DNA from: Pelargonium nanum
Taxonomy: Eukaryota; Streptophyta; Magnoliopsida; Geraniales; Geraniaceae
Reading direction: 5' to 3'
Length of the DNA: 30,382 bases
Assembly: GCA_036897485.1 (NCBI GenBank)
Contig: JAYMTF010000776.1
Span: 1 to 30,382 of the forward strand
Shown: positions 11,377-21,028 of the stretch, in pieces
Layout of the letters: the number at the start of each line of letters is the position of its first letter
Position numbering within the stretch: position 1 is the stretch's first letter
Position numbers and translations under genes: made by a program
Notes under the pieces: model-generated
The model's database searches: none
Told to the model about the DNA's origin: nothing
What the model saw: only the letters and a program-made list of their open reading frames with translations

Positions 11377-12154
11377 ATGGCTCCTAGGAAGTTTGATGGA
11401 TCCTCCAGACAGAACACTAAGGTTATGAACAAAGGAGCTTGGACTGCTGAGGAAGATAGGAAACTAGCTGAATACATTGAGGTTCATGGTGCTAAGAGAT
11501 GGAAGGCCATTGCTTCCAAATCAGGTAAATGATTTTTTCATGTAAATTAATAATGATACACTGATTATGCTACATGTACTACAGTACTAATCACCCAAGT
11601 CTATACATTTGTAATGCATTGCAGGTCTTAATAGATGTGGCAAGAGTTGCAGATTGAGATGGTTGAATTATTTGAGACCAAACATCAAGAGAGGCAATAT
11701 TTCTGATGATGAAGAGGACTTGATTCTCAGGCTTCACAAGCTGCTTGGCAACAGGTACATAACATATCATATAATCAATTCCTAATTAATACTCCAAAGT
11801 CCAAACACTATCTTAATTTCTTTGTCGGTTGAATTAGAGTGAAAAATGTACTAAAAATGGTGGTACAGGTGGTCGTTGATTGCGGGGAGACTTCCAGGGC
11901 GAACAGACAATGAGATAAAGAACTACTGGAATTCTCATTTGAGCAAGAAAATAAAAGAAAAAAGACCGGAAAATTCAACGTCTCAAGCTCATGAGAAGGA
12001 GGAGGAGGATCAGGAGCTCAGGGAAAATGGAAACTTGGAGGGAAATTTTGATGTTAATGAGTTTTTCGACTTTTCAACTGAGGGGTCGTATGGTTTGGAG
12101 TGGGTCAACAAGTTTCTTGAGCTCGATAAGGATGATTCTTGCTTGCCTAACTGA
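11377..12154 (+). CDS. R2R3-MYB transcription factor with bHLH-interaction motif
   Basis: Exons are 11377-11524, 11625-11754 and 11869-12154, with introns in phase 1 and phase 2. The 130-bp middle exon is the classical R2R3-MYB layout. The product is 187 aa. The R2 tryptophans are W22, W42 and W62. R3 has I75 (replacing the first W), W94 and W113, ending in the [18 protein letters not shown] block. Residues 81-100 match the R/B-like bHLH signature [DE]Lx2[RK]x3Lx6Lx3R (D81, L82, R85, L89, L96, R100). This predicts entry into MYB-bHLH-WD40 complexes that control flavonoids or epidermal cell fate. The C-terminal tail (121-187) is short and acidic, ending in a WVNKFLELD segment. I cannot place it firmly in the TT2/C1, MYB5 or WER/GL1 clades. 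It acts in the nucleus as a sequence-specific DNA-binding protein. Confidence 0.93.
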
Positions 12155-12170
12155 CAATTAGAAATAATAG

Positions 12171-12276
12171 GTGAGCATAAAGAATAAGTAGTATTTTGTT
12201 TTATTTTTTCCATCTCCTCCTCCTCTAAAAAAAATATAATGTGATATATAATGTATAAATATTGAATAAATTGCAG
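12171..12276 (+). other. Probable 3'-UTR intron of the MYB gene
   Basis: A strong donor (AATAG/GTGAGC, intron from 12171) lies 16 bases after the stop. A good acceptor (AAATTGCAG, ending 12276) follows after a T- and A-rich stretch. The stop-to-junction distance is too short to trigger nonsense-mediated decay. This is inferred from splice-site quality only. Confidence 0.35.
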
Positions 12277-13870
12277 GTTGGTTTACAAGTTGAGCTTTGA
12301 TGCTCCAGCCATTGTTTGTTTGTATTTGTTTGGTATGCGTATAAGTTAAAAAATCAGGAAAAAAAAAGTATGTATATATATATATATATATATACTATTC
12401 AGTTTTGGTTAAAAAGGTAGCAGCAAATGGAATGCATTTCCCCATTTCCAACCAAGCTGCTCTGTGCAAGCAAAAACTGAAATTCGATACAGTCCTCAAA
12501 ATTGGATATGGACTTCAATTTCTGGTTTGGGTTTTTCGGGTAATGGTTTTTGGTTTGTTTGCTCTTCTAGAAAAAAAGTACTGAATTTGACACCTTAATT
12601 AATTAACCACAATTAGCAGAACCTTACATGTGCACATATTGACTTAAGATCTTCCATCTTTTGGGTTGGAGTCAACTTAAAAAAAATTAGCTTTTACTTG
12701 AAAAAAAAAGGACAGCATGACAGTGACATGGCCATGTATTGATCAGCTAAATTAACAACACAGTGTTGCTATTTCAACTCCTATAAGTGAAGTTGTTTAG
12801 GAGCAACAATGATCCAATGGGCACACAGAAATGAATACAAGTTTCATATATACACACTAAATAACTTTTGACTATCTTTTTGTCACAAACATATAGTAGT
12901 ATGTGTTTTATAAATTATCACAAACTCAAAAAGTCTTCTTTTAGAGTATCTATGTTTGAGTTGACCCGTAATTTTAGAGTTGGAATGAATCCAAGAAAAC
13001 ACGGATTAAGAGGAAATTTTGACTACTACTCCCTTCCCTCTTGATATAAACGTCATGGTTTCTATTTTGAGACTATTACCAAGAAGATGAAGAAGAAAAC
13101 AATAAATTATATGGCATACACATAATAAGAGAGAAAAATAAGTAGAGTATAGTTATGTGCAATTTATACTAACATTGATTCACATATCAGCATCAGTAAC
13201 ACAAAAGCATGAGCCTCCCTAATGTTGTCTCCGCATAAATGACTATGCTGCTACGCATCTCACAATGAAATAATTAACTTTTGTGCTCGCAATGCAATTT
13301 ATTGGATCTCCCTCTCTGCTATATACTTCAATTGAAGAATTTAATTCAGTGAACTACCCCCATTGGTTACTGGTCCCCACGTTTTCCAGATCCAAAGTTT
13401 TAAGTCATGTTAAACTAAGTACAAAACCTCCTATACTGTGTGTGTACTGTCTTCCCTATTAAACACACGAAAAAGGAAAAGAAATCAAACTCATTGGAGA
13501 CATGAATTCATGAAAATACTTGGCACTAGAGAAAAATGGGGTCTCTACTCTCTATAAGCACCTAAATTTTTATAGAATGCCTAGGTTTTGACATAAACAT
13601 TGTGTATCTGTGTAAGGTCATACTATTGGTGAATAGTGACTGACAGCAAAACAAAATTAATGACACAACCAATGATAATTGAATGTTGTAGATTTAATGA
13701 AAACAATGAATTGTGTAAGACATTTCGTACCTGAATCATTAAATGTCGTATGGATTTAACCATCCTTCCACCAATCTTGGACCGCCAAGGTAATGAAGAA
13801 TGAATCATCATAGTCTAAGTGATTGAGCTCCTTGGTTCTTGGAATTGGTACATTCTGAATATGTATATAG
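12277..13870. other. Intergenic between convergent MYB and GT47 genes
   Basis: This holds the 3' ends of two convergent genes. A (TA)11 microsatellite is at 12373-12394. A Stowaway-like terminal sequence is at about 13026-13060. On the minus strand, 13730-13870 is probably 3' UTR of the glycosyltransferase gene; it contains a donor-like CAG/GTACG near 13731. No further gene is supported. Confidence 0.45.
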
Positions 13871-16699
13871 TTATGACTCCGTGATTTCAAAGTGGTTCAA
13901 TCTGCTAAACCAGATGGAATGAAGAATCATGTGGAACAAATCGTATCTGATTGGCGTACGGTTCCAAAGGAAATGCTTCTGCAACATCTTCAAATTATGT
14001 AGCATTCGGAGGTATTTTCTAATTGGGATGGCCAATAGAATCTCCTTCAGTTTGGGAATATCCTTCTCCGCCACAAAAACCGAGAATGCGCTCCAGTCCA
14101 GCACTTCATTCAAAGGAGGGACAAAGTTATCTGCAATGATCACTGGGATACATTCATAATATATGGCCTCAACAATCCTCGGGCTGTTCACTTCATAACC
14201 TCTTGGGCATATACAGTATTTGCTCGATCTCATGTGTTGGATATAACTCATATTCCGAGAAACTCTACCTGGTAGAGGCCCGTAAATTCTCATGTCTTCA
14301 TCTCTGTCACTCCAGTACTTTAGGAGCTTCGGGCGGACCCTACCGTGCATGTGTCCAGAAAAGAAGGCGAGGATTGATCGCTTTGATACTCTTAAACCAC
14401 CGCCAACATTTTTATGAGGGTTTCGGGGAATTCTTATGGATGTTTCTGGCAGAGAAACATCCTTTCCAGGTTTAAAGATCCCTTCGGAGTAGTCTGCATT
14501 GCATAGAGCCTTTATGGTATTTTCCTTAAGTTCCTCGTGCAACATCAGCGTGTAAGGACCCTATACATTTTAGAACAAAACAGATCGATGTTAGGAGCAT
14601 AAACAATGTTATGGTGACTAATAAATATTGAAACTTAAAAATGCGTAATATATCACTCCGAAAAAATGCTTAAATTGCATAAGATATCTAATTTGGAACT
14701 CTTCCTCATACAGAGTGAAAGAGTTTCATTGAACATGAAACTGTATGTATATACATCAAACTAGAAAAGGAGAAAGAGACTACAATACCCAATCATGGCA
14801 AGCAACGAGAAAATGATCCCTTCCCTGTGTGCAATTCCAGAAGGCGTATTTTGCTGCAAGCATGTTCGCGTAGTCCCTCATGAAAACAGAGAGTGGCCTC
14901 AAAGTATGCGAGCCAGGCACATAAAGTGCCCACTCCAGCTGCTTTGCACTGTAGGGAAGGAAAAATAAGTGGGCCTTTTCTGGGTTACGCGTGACAAACT
15001 GCTTGTTTTCCTCCATTAACTTTAAAAACCAACCTTCGGAAGCATAAATTCCTTTAAGAAGGGGTGTATGGAAAATGGGTTTCTTTCCATCGGGATAGAT
15101 GTAAACTTTTAGTATCATCTCCATCAACTCATATGTCCTGAAATGAAGACAAATTCATGCCTTTTAAAATATTATCCCACTCAATTTAGGAGTTAGATAG
15201 CATTTAAACACTTATAGACAGTTGCTAAATATGTAATGATAAAGTGCAGACAATGGAATAGACTATAGAGGGTCGGTCACCGTACTGAAACCCTATCAAC
15301 AGTATAGTGAAAGGTAGTTTCCTTGAGTCATATTTACTCACTGAGTCATTGCCGAAACCATTTCTTCTTACAATTTCCATGCTTCCATTTTTGCATTCAA
15401 CAATACTACATTCTCATTTTGCTTTATACTTACCTTTGAGGCATTAACATATCAACCTGTACTGATAGTCAAATGCGGGAGGAAAATGACATTGAAACGA
15501 ATTAATCTATGCTGATGGGACCTATCAAGTTTTGAACATTGGCTTACATGCATGTGAAAAACACACATCCTATTTTATTTTATTTTTGACATAAACACAC
15601 ATTCTATTTATTTTTTATCATTTGTATAAATGTGCACTTTTTTATGGCTCAAGATAGCATATTATTAACATCTTTGGTTACAGAATAGGAAACCTTTGAA
15701 TAGCCCTATATTAACTATTAAGTCACTAACAGCTTCTAACATTGTCTGTACATTCTGATATTGCAACCCCTATTGAAGTGTATGCCCGTGAGAAAACATA
15801 TATACAGAGAAAATTTTACTGTGCTAGCAGTTTGTTATATAAAACAGATACTATACAGTAACAGCATACTTCATAGCAAAAGTTACAGACAAGTTGAGAT
15901 AAGTACCTCTTGAAAATAGAAACATTGCGGAATAAAGGGGCATGCAGATCAGAATCATTAGTAACTATTGGGGCGCGTTCCATCTCCATTCTAGCATACA
16001 GCAGCGCATCACCAGGTGACAAGGACCAAAGATATCGCTAAAAGTATACATTAAAAGAAAATTAAAACTCTGATTCATCGTGTTTGACATGGAAAAACTG
16101 CAGAAAGGAGTTAAGATTTTCAAAAAGTCTACCTGCAAACGAGTGGGTCGAGGTTGAGGTGGAGGAGGAGCAGGAGGAGGTGGAGGAGTTTCTGCCTTAT
16201 GTTGCTTTCTCTTTTCCCTTCTTGACATTGATTGAACTAATTCATTAGAAGAGTTGAGTGAGACAACTAGAGGAGCTGGAACATGCTGAAACTGTCTGAC
16301 CCTTGCCTTATAAGTATAGGTCTCCATCAGCTGGAAAGTAGCATTCAAGGTTCTGTAAGAGAAGACTCTTACAGGTGGAGATTCATTAGAAGAGTTAGAT
16401 GAAACAAATGGAGGAGCTGGAGCATGCTGAAACTGTTTGACCCTTGCCTGAGTATAGGTCTCTGTCAGCTTGACAGTACCATTTAAGTTTCTGTAAGAGA
16501 AGACTCTTATAGGTGGAGACCCAAAAATCGTGGTCAGTGGAAAAGGAAGTGAACGGGTTTGAAGTGCCACACCAGCTGTTGTTAGAAAGGCTCCAGCAAA
16601 AAATAGTACTTTCAAATTTATTCCAAGCTTAATAAAGAACCAAAACCTTTCTTTCATCTGTACAGCAGCAGCAGCAGCATGACCTAATAATCTTTTCAT
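13871..16699 (-). CDS. Exostosin-like glycosyltransferase, GT47 family, 4 coding exons
   Basis: Minus-strand exons are 16699-16133, 16037-15907, 15137-14789 and 14560-13871, all GT-AG with frames joining. The product is 578 aa. It looks like a Golgi type II membrane protein of plant GT47 (the 'probable glycosyltransferase' group), which builds cell-wall polysaccharides from nucleotide sugars; donor and acceptor are unknown. Residues 25-46 form a signal anchor after an Ala run. A stem with N-glycosylation sites and a Pro-rich segment (PPPPPAPPPP) follows. The exostosin domain then contains WNCTQGRDHF, CHDWGPYT (spanning the exon 3/4 junction, residues about 346-353), GHMHGRVRPKLL, SSKYCICPRGYEVNSPRI and VEAIYYECIPVII. 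Residues 61-106 and 107-153 are a direct in-frame duplication. The catalytic domain appears intact. Start: the first Met, with M15 as an alternative. Confidence 0.9.
16241..16519 (-). repeat. In-frame tandem duplication within GT47 exon 1
   Basis: Copies are 16382-16519 (138 bp, residues 61-106) and 16241-16381 (141 bp, residues 107-153). Hand alignment gives about 17 substitutions plus one 3-base indel, so roughly 88% identity. Each copy encodes SPP[IV]RVFSYR...ETYT...AR-V-QFQH-PAP...NSSNE with N-x-S/T sequons. It extends the stem between the membrane anchor and the catalytic domain. Confidence 0.92.
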
Positions 16700-18333
16700 C
16701 TTGTTGCATTATAAAATTTCAACCTCAGAAGTTTGCGAAACAGTATAAAACAAGTCCAAACAACCTTAAGATGAGCATATTATTCTATACTTTCTCTTCA
16801 AACAGGGGACCTTAGTTTTACAATTTTCATCTGTATAAATAACAAAACCTCTCATTAGGGCTTGACTAGGCCGAAACACATTTCCTATTCAACTAGAAGC
16901 CTCAAGCCATTAATCCTACTAGTCCAAATATGCCAACTTCTCGTCAAGATCATTGGGGCATGGTGAAAATGAAAACTACTGTCAAACCTGTCCAAAGTAG
17001 AATCACAGTAAGAATGGCAACAGTCTTCACTCTTCAGGAAACCATATCAACATTTAAGTATGAGAATATATATAGTTTCATGATGCACGAAGGTAGTGAA
17101 CGAAGAAGAAAAAACTCTTCACTACATAACATTTAAAAGCTTGGAATATAATCATAATGGAAATTTATTAATTATGAGCTAGCTAGCTTCACATATAGAA
17201 CAAGCTATACTGGTTTTAATGAATTATAGCTTATAATATCCAAATCTCCATCGGTCTTCTGTTGAAAAACTTCCAATCTCAGCAGTATCAACAAGATTCC
17301 AAAATTATTAATAAATTCAAGCAAAACTAACTTGATAGGAACATTATTGGCTCCATGGACTACTGAATAAGTATAAATAGTAATGATAGTTATTTGTCAG
17401 ATCAGAGTCAATAAGTTGCTACGCTCAGTTTCCAAACTGACTTAAAAAATTATGCTAAGACTGTTTCGACTTGCTTTATCTACTGATTGAGTTTACAGTT
17501 ACTGAACAGTATAAGAATCTATAACCAAACAACATTCACTACACAAAAACATAGCTACTTTTTTTTTTAAAATCAAAACATAGCTACTAAAAACAAATAA
17601 TATCCAAATCTTGGTCGATCTTCTGTTGAAAAACTTCCAATCTCAGTAGTATCAACTATCAACCAGATTCCAAAATTAGTAATAAATTCAAGCTAAACTG
17701 AATTGACATGCACATTATGGACTCCATAGATTCAGCTACTAAATGAGCATGAACATTAGTAATAATTATTTGTCAAATTACAATCACATTTTTTTTTATT
17801 TGCTTCATCTACTTAGTTGAATTTACAATTATTGAACAGTTTAATAATCTAGAACCGAACATTCACTACATATAACATCCAAATCTGTCGAAAAACTTTT
17901 AGTCTCGGTAAGATCAGCGTCCAGATTCCAAAATTATTAATAAATTCAAGCAAAACTGACTTGGAAAGCTATTCAGATTGTTTCAATGTACTTCATCTAC
18001 TGCATTGAATTTACATTTACTGAACTGTAGAATAATCTAGAACCAAACAACATGGAATCTCCATAGATTTGGCTACTGAACGAGCATGCAATTATTAGTA
18101 CTAATAATTATCAATCAGATTACAGTCAATAAGTTGCTATACTCAAATTCCAAACAGATTTAGAAAAAATTATGCTATACATGGATTTGCTTCATCTACT
18201 GCATTAAATTTACAGTCACTGAACAGTATAAAAATCTAGAACCAAACAACATCAAACTACTTAAACATGAAAATGAACTCGGCGAATTAAAATCGTATAT
18301 CGATTTCAACACAGAGAATTACTGAATCGTACC
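16700..18333 (-). other. Probable 5'-UTR intron of the GT47 gene
   Basis: On the minus strand, a leader-like sequence ends at 18333 with TCGTACAG followed by GTACG, a good donor. The coding ATG lies 1.6 kb downstream with no coding exon between. The acceptor is unresolved: an AG directly before the ATG at 16700, or others up to about 16840. Most of the interval is AT-rich and filled by the degenerate repeat described separately. Confidence 0.5.
17238..18252. repeat. Degenerate tandem repeat array inside the GT47 5'-UTR intron
   Basis: The block CTTCATCTACT...GAATTTACA...ACTGAACAGTATAA...AATCTAGAACCAAACAACA occurs four times, starting near 17473, 17802, 17990 and 18192. The block ATCCAAATC...GAAAAACTT...CTC...AGATTCCAAAATTA...AATAAATTCAAGC occurs three times, near 17238, 17602 and 17878. 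Unit spacings are about 330, 190 and 200 bp, so some units have lost segments. The units have no open frame. Confidence 0.75.
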
Positions 18334-18660
18334 TGTACGAGAGCTGAAATCGGAGCAAGCGAACCAGAAATTTGCAGGAAATGAGAGGAGTGCGATAAAC
18401 ACAGCAGAGGCAAAGGAAAATGATGAAGCAGAACACGAAAAGGGAAGGAAAATGATGAATCGAAGCACGAAAATAAAGGAAAAAGTGAAAAATAGGAAAC
18501 AAGAAAGAGATCTGATATCATGAGTGAGAGAGAAAAAAGAGGAATCGATCGAATCGGCGCGTGAAATAGTGAATTTTATGGAGGGAATTGCAGCGGAGCT
18601 GGCGAAAGAGACGCTAGCGGTTATGGCATATCACCATCCTCAGCTATATATATGTGTCCG
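18334..18660 (-). promoter_or_regulatory. Probable promoter and untranslated first exon of the GT47 gene
   Basis: Read on the minus strand, a TATATATA box at 18653-18645 is followed, about 30 bases on, by sequence with 5'-UTR character (CCTCTTTTTCTCTCTC near 18543-18527). That sequence runs to the donor at 18333. The inference rests on the TATA-leader-donor order only. Confidence 0.4.
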
Positions 18661-18730
18661 TTGTGACCAACTCTTACTGTTTTTTTATTTTTTTATTTTA
18701 GGAGTTAATGCGTTAAGCGTTAGCTGTTAG

Positions 18731-19918
18731 TTCGGTTACAATTTTAAATGGGAAATGTTTTATTTTATTTTTTTTGGTACAAGGAAATGTTTTATTTTAG
18801 TCCTAACTATTCCTTTTGTTTATCAAATTTGATCTCTATTATAATTTGGTTTTGGACATCTGTTTTTAATTTGTCTAATTTGTCTAATTTGTACTGTGTC
18901 GCGTAGTGACACATTTTCCTTGAACATTTTTATTGATGTGACTACCACACGGCGCTTATATTTATTGATGATAACCATATTTGAACCATTTATATAGTTC
19001 AAGGACATGGTTGCCAAATTTAGTTCATTAATTATACAATTTTGATTTCATTTCCTAAAAATTCTAAAAAATTTATAATCGGAAACTTATAAATAAGATG
19101 ATAATAAATGATGCTAAATGTGATCCGACATAATTAATACAACACAATTTAAACGTGGTTGGAGCTGACATGTATTACAATTATATTGTGATTGTATTTG
19201 ATCTAACATGTACGATACAATAACATGATCAAGTGTAATGTAATATGTTGTATTAAATCATATCATTGGTTAATATCTTATTCTCTGCCTCTCCCGCATA
19301 ATTCGCTTTCATCTCTACTTTTATACTCTTGAATTTCTATTTATTGTTCATAATATTGTGCCTAAGATTAGAGAGTGAGAGTAAATAACAAGAACAACAT
19401 TTAGAGTTCACAATTTGTATTGTAACATGACACACGACATTAAATTAGCGTGTATCGGTCCATATATTTTGTAATTATGCCATGTTCATGTTGGGTCCCC
19501 AAAACATGCAAGCTCGTTAATTAGTTATGTTAAGACACACACAACATGCCTAACACGGACACTTAAGGTATATTGAAAATGAATCCTAACAACCTGCAAA
19601 ACGTGTTTGGTCGTATCAATATGGCTCATTTTAGTTGTCATGCGAAGCATGCATGTAGTGTTTGTGTTTTGTATTTATAAACATGTAATGTTCGTGATTA
19701 ACTGTTTAACACAATAAATAAACATGTCGTGTTCGTGTAAAGTCGTGTAACACGTAATCAGCCTTCAGAGCGTTTAAACCGATCTGTATAACAAGCTTTG
19801 GTTCATAAAATGATTAATATGTAATGTCTTATTTGTTAACTAATAATTTTGTACCATAGTTAGGATAATTTTACTGCTCTTATCATTAATACGTGAAGTT
19901 AATGCTTAAAGATGCAAG
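18731..19918. other. Repeat-rich intergenic stretch
   Basis: No gene is recognised. Three consecutive copies of AATTTGTCT (the last partial) lie at 18868-18893. From about 19420 to 19790 the sequence is rich in CGTGT, ACACGAC and AACATG blocks (for example CATGTCGTGTTCGTGTAAAG near 19723). It resembles the remnants in SMPD4-like intron 3 and at 25960-26300. No intact termini or coding region were found. Confidence 0.45.
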
Positions 19919-19930
19919 TATTTGACTAGG

Positions 19931-20536
19931 CTAAGAGATCTTGTGTCCGTTCTGATTTGCTTCATTGGACCACTCCTCCCATCAATTGGATAAAAATTAA
20001 CTCTGATGGCAATTGCATGAGTAATCCTGGATTGTTGGTACTGGTGTGATAGCTAGGGATTGTAAGGGTGGTTGGTTGAAAGGCCTGAGTAATTTTGTGG
20101 GATGGGCTAATAGTGTTTGGGCGGAATTTAGAGCTTTTAGTTAAGCCATTGATCTGGGCATTGAGCTTGGAGTAAAGAAATTTATTTTTGAATTTGACGC
20201 TGAGATTGTGGCTAAGTTGTTCTATAAGCAGGACATTGATTCTCATCCTATTCGTGCCTTAATTGTGTATTGCACGGATAGGAGTCCCTTCTTTGAAGAC
20301 CTTATTTTATATTCTGTCAATCGGAAAGCTAACAAAGTGGCAGATTGTTTAGCTAAGCTTTGTTTTAACTCGCCTATTTGTAATCGTACCTTTTATATGC
20401 ACCCGCCTGTGGATGTGGCTCCGGCCTTTCTTATGGACTGTATGAACTCTAATTGTAGGGATGATGTTTTGCTTTCTATTCCTCCCTGAGGTTTTCTAAT
20501 CTATGGGTTGTTTTTATAAAAAATAAAAAATACTCC
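19931..20536 (+). mobile_element. 5'-truncated LINE insertion, RNase H end only
   Basis: The segment is bounded by a perfect 12-bp direct repeat, TATTTGACTAGG, at 19919-19930 and 20537-20548. It ends in an A-rich tail (AAAAAATAAAAAATACTCC). A target-site duplication, a 3' A-rich end and a fragment of only the 3' coding part are the hallmarks of a truncated non-LTR retrotransposon inserted by target-primed reverse transcription. Confidence 0.8.
19935..20489 (+). pseudogene. RNase H-like domain remnant from a plant LINE ORF2
   Basis: Translation gives an RNase H domain of the type at the end of plant L1-like polyproteins. It contains KINSDG (D), AEFRA (E), FEFDAEIVAK (D) and NKVADCLAK (D), so all four expected acidic residues are visible. 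The frame is broken twice: a frameshift at about 20033, before the VGTGVIARDCKGGW block, and an in-frame TAA at about 20140, after AEFRAF. The last intact stretch runs to the TGA at 20487-20489. No reverse transcriptase or endonuclease region is present. It cannot make a working protein as it stands. Confidence 0.85.
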
Positions 20537-20548
20537 TATTTGACTAGG

Positions 20549-21028
20549 AACTACTAGACTGGACACGTCCACACTGACACTTCAACCAATGAAAATACGC
20601 CACGCAATCAATATTGTCCACGTTGCTAACACTGACGTATCACACAGCAAAAAAGCTCCCGATGGGAACGAGAACATGAAATTAGATGTAATTGACCAAA
20701 ATGCCACCAACAATCACTTTTTAACAATTTATCCCTATCAGTCAATCTGAAGGTCAATCCCGTAACTTCACCATCTTCCATTTCGTCAAAATCCAAAACC
20801 AGCTCAAGGAAATCGAAACGTTTCGGTTTTCGTCGAACTGTGGGTTCAGAGACACAGTGAAGCTTCGATCTTGTTTGAATTTTCTCGCGCTCGATCTGGT
20901 GATGGAGACCTCGAATTGAGATCTCTCCAATGGCGTCTTGAAAATTGTAAAAAGAAGAAGAAAAAAATAAGCGATTTTGTCGATTTTTTTCCTCGATCGC
21001 TGCTCCTTTCTGAAGCTGTGTTTTCGCC
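20549..21028 (+). promoter_or_regulatory. Upstream region and 5' leader of the AIM24-family gene
   Basis: GC content rises and CpGs appear from about 20740, as expected of a leader. Two short upstream frames precede the chosen start: 20902-20919 (five codons plus stop) and 20930-20941 (three codons plus stop). An inverted GAAACGTTTCGG-type motif lies near 20816. No clear TATA box was found, so the start of transcription is unresolved. Confidence 0.35.

Noticed and set aside
13623..13811. Possible extra 3' coding exon of the GT47 gene
   Set aside because: The exostosin protein ends naturally at the stop at 13871, so this is better read as 3' UTR.
13929..14475. Plus-strand open frames over the GT47 gene
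   Set aside because: They are antisense shadows of the conserved exostosin exon 4.
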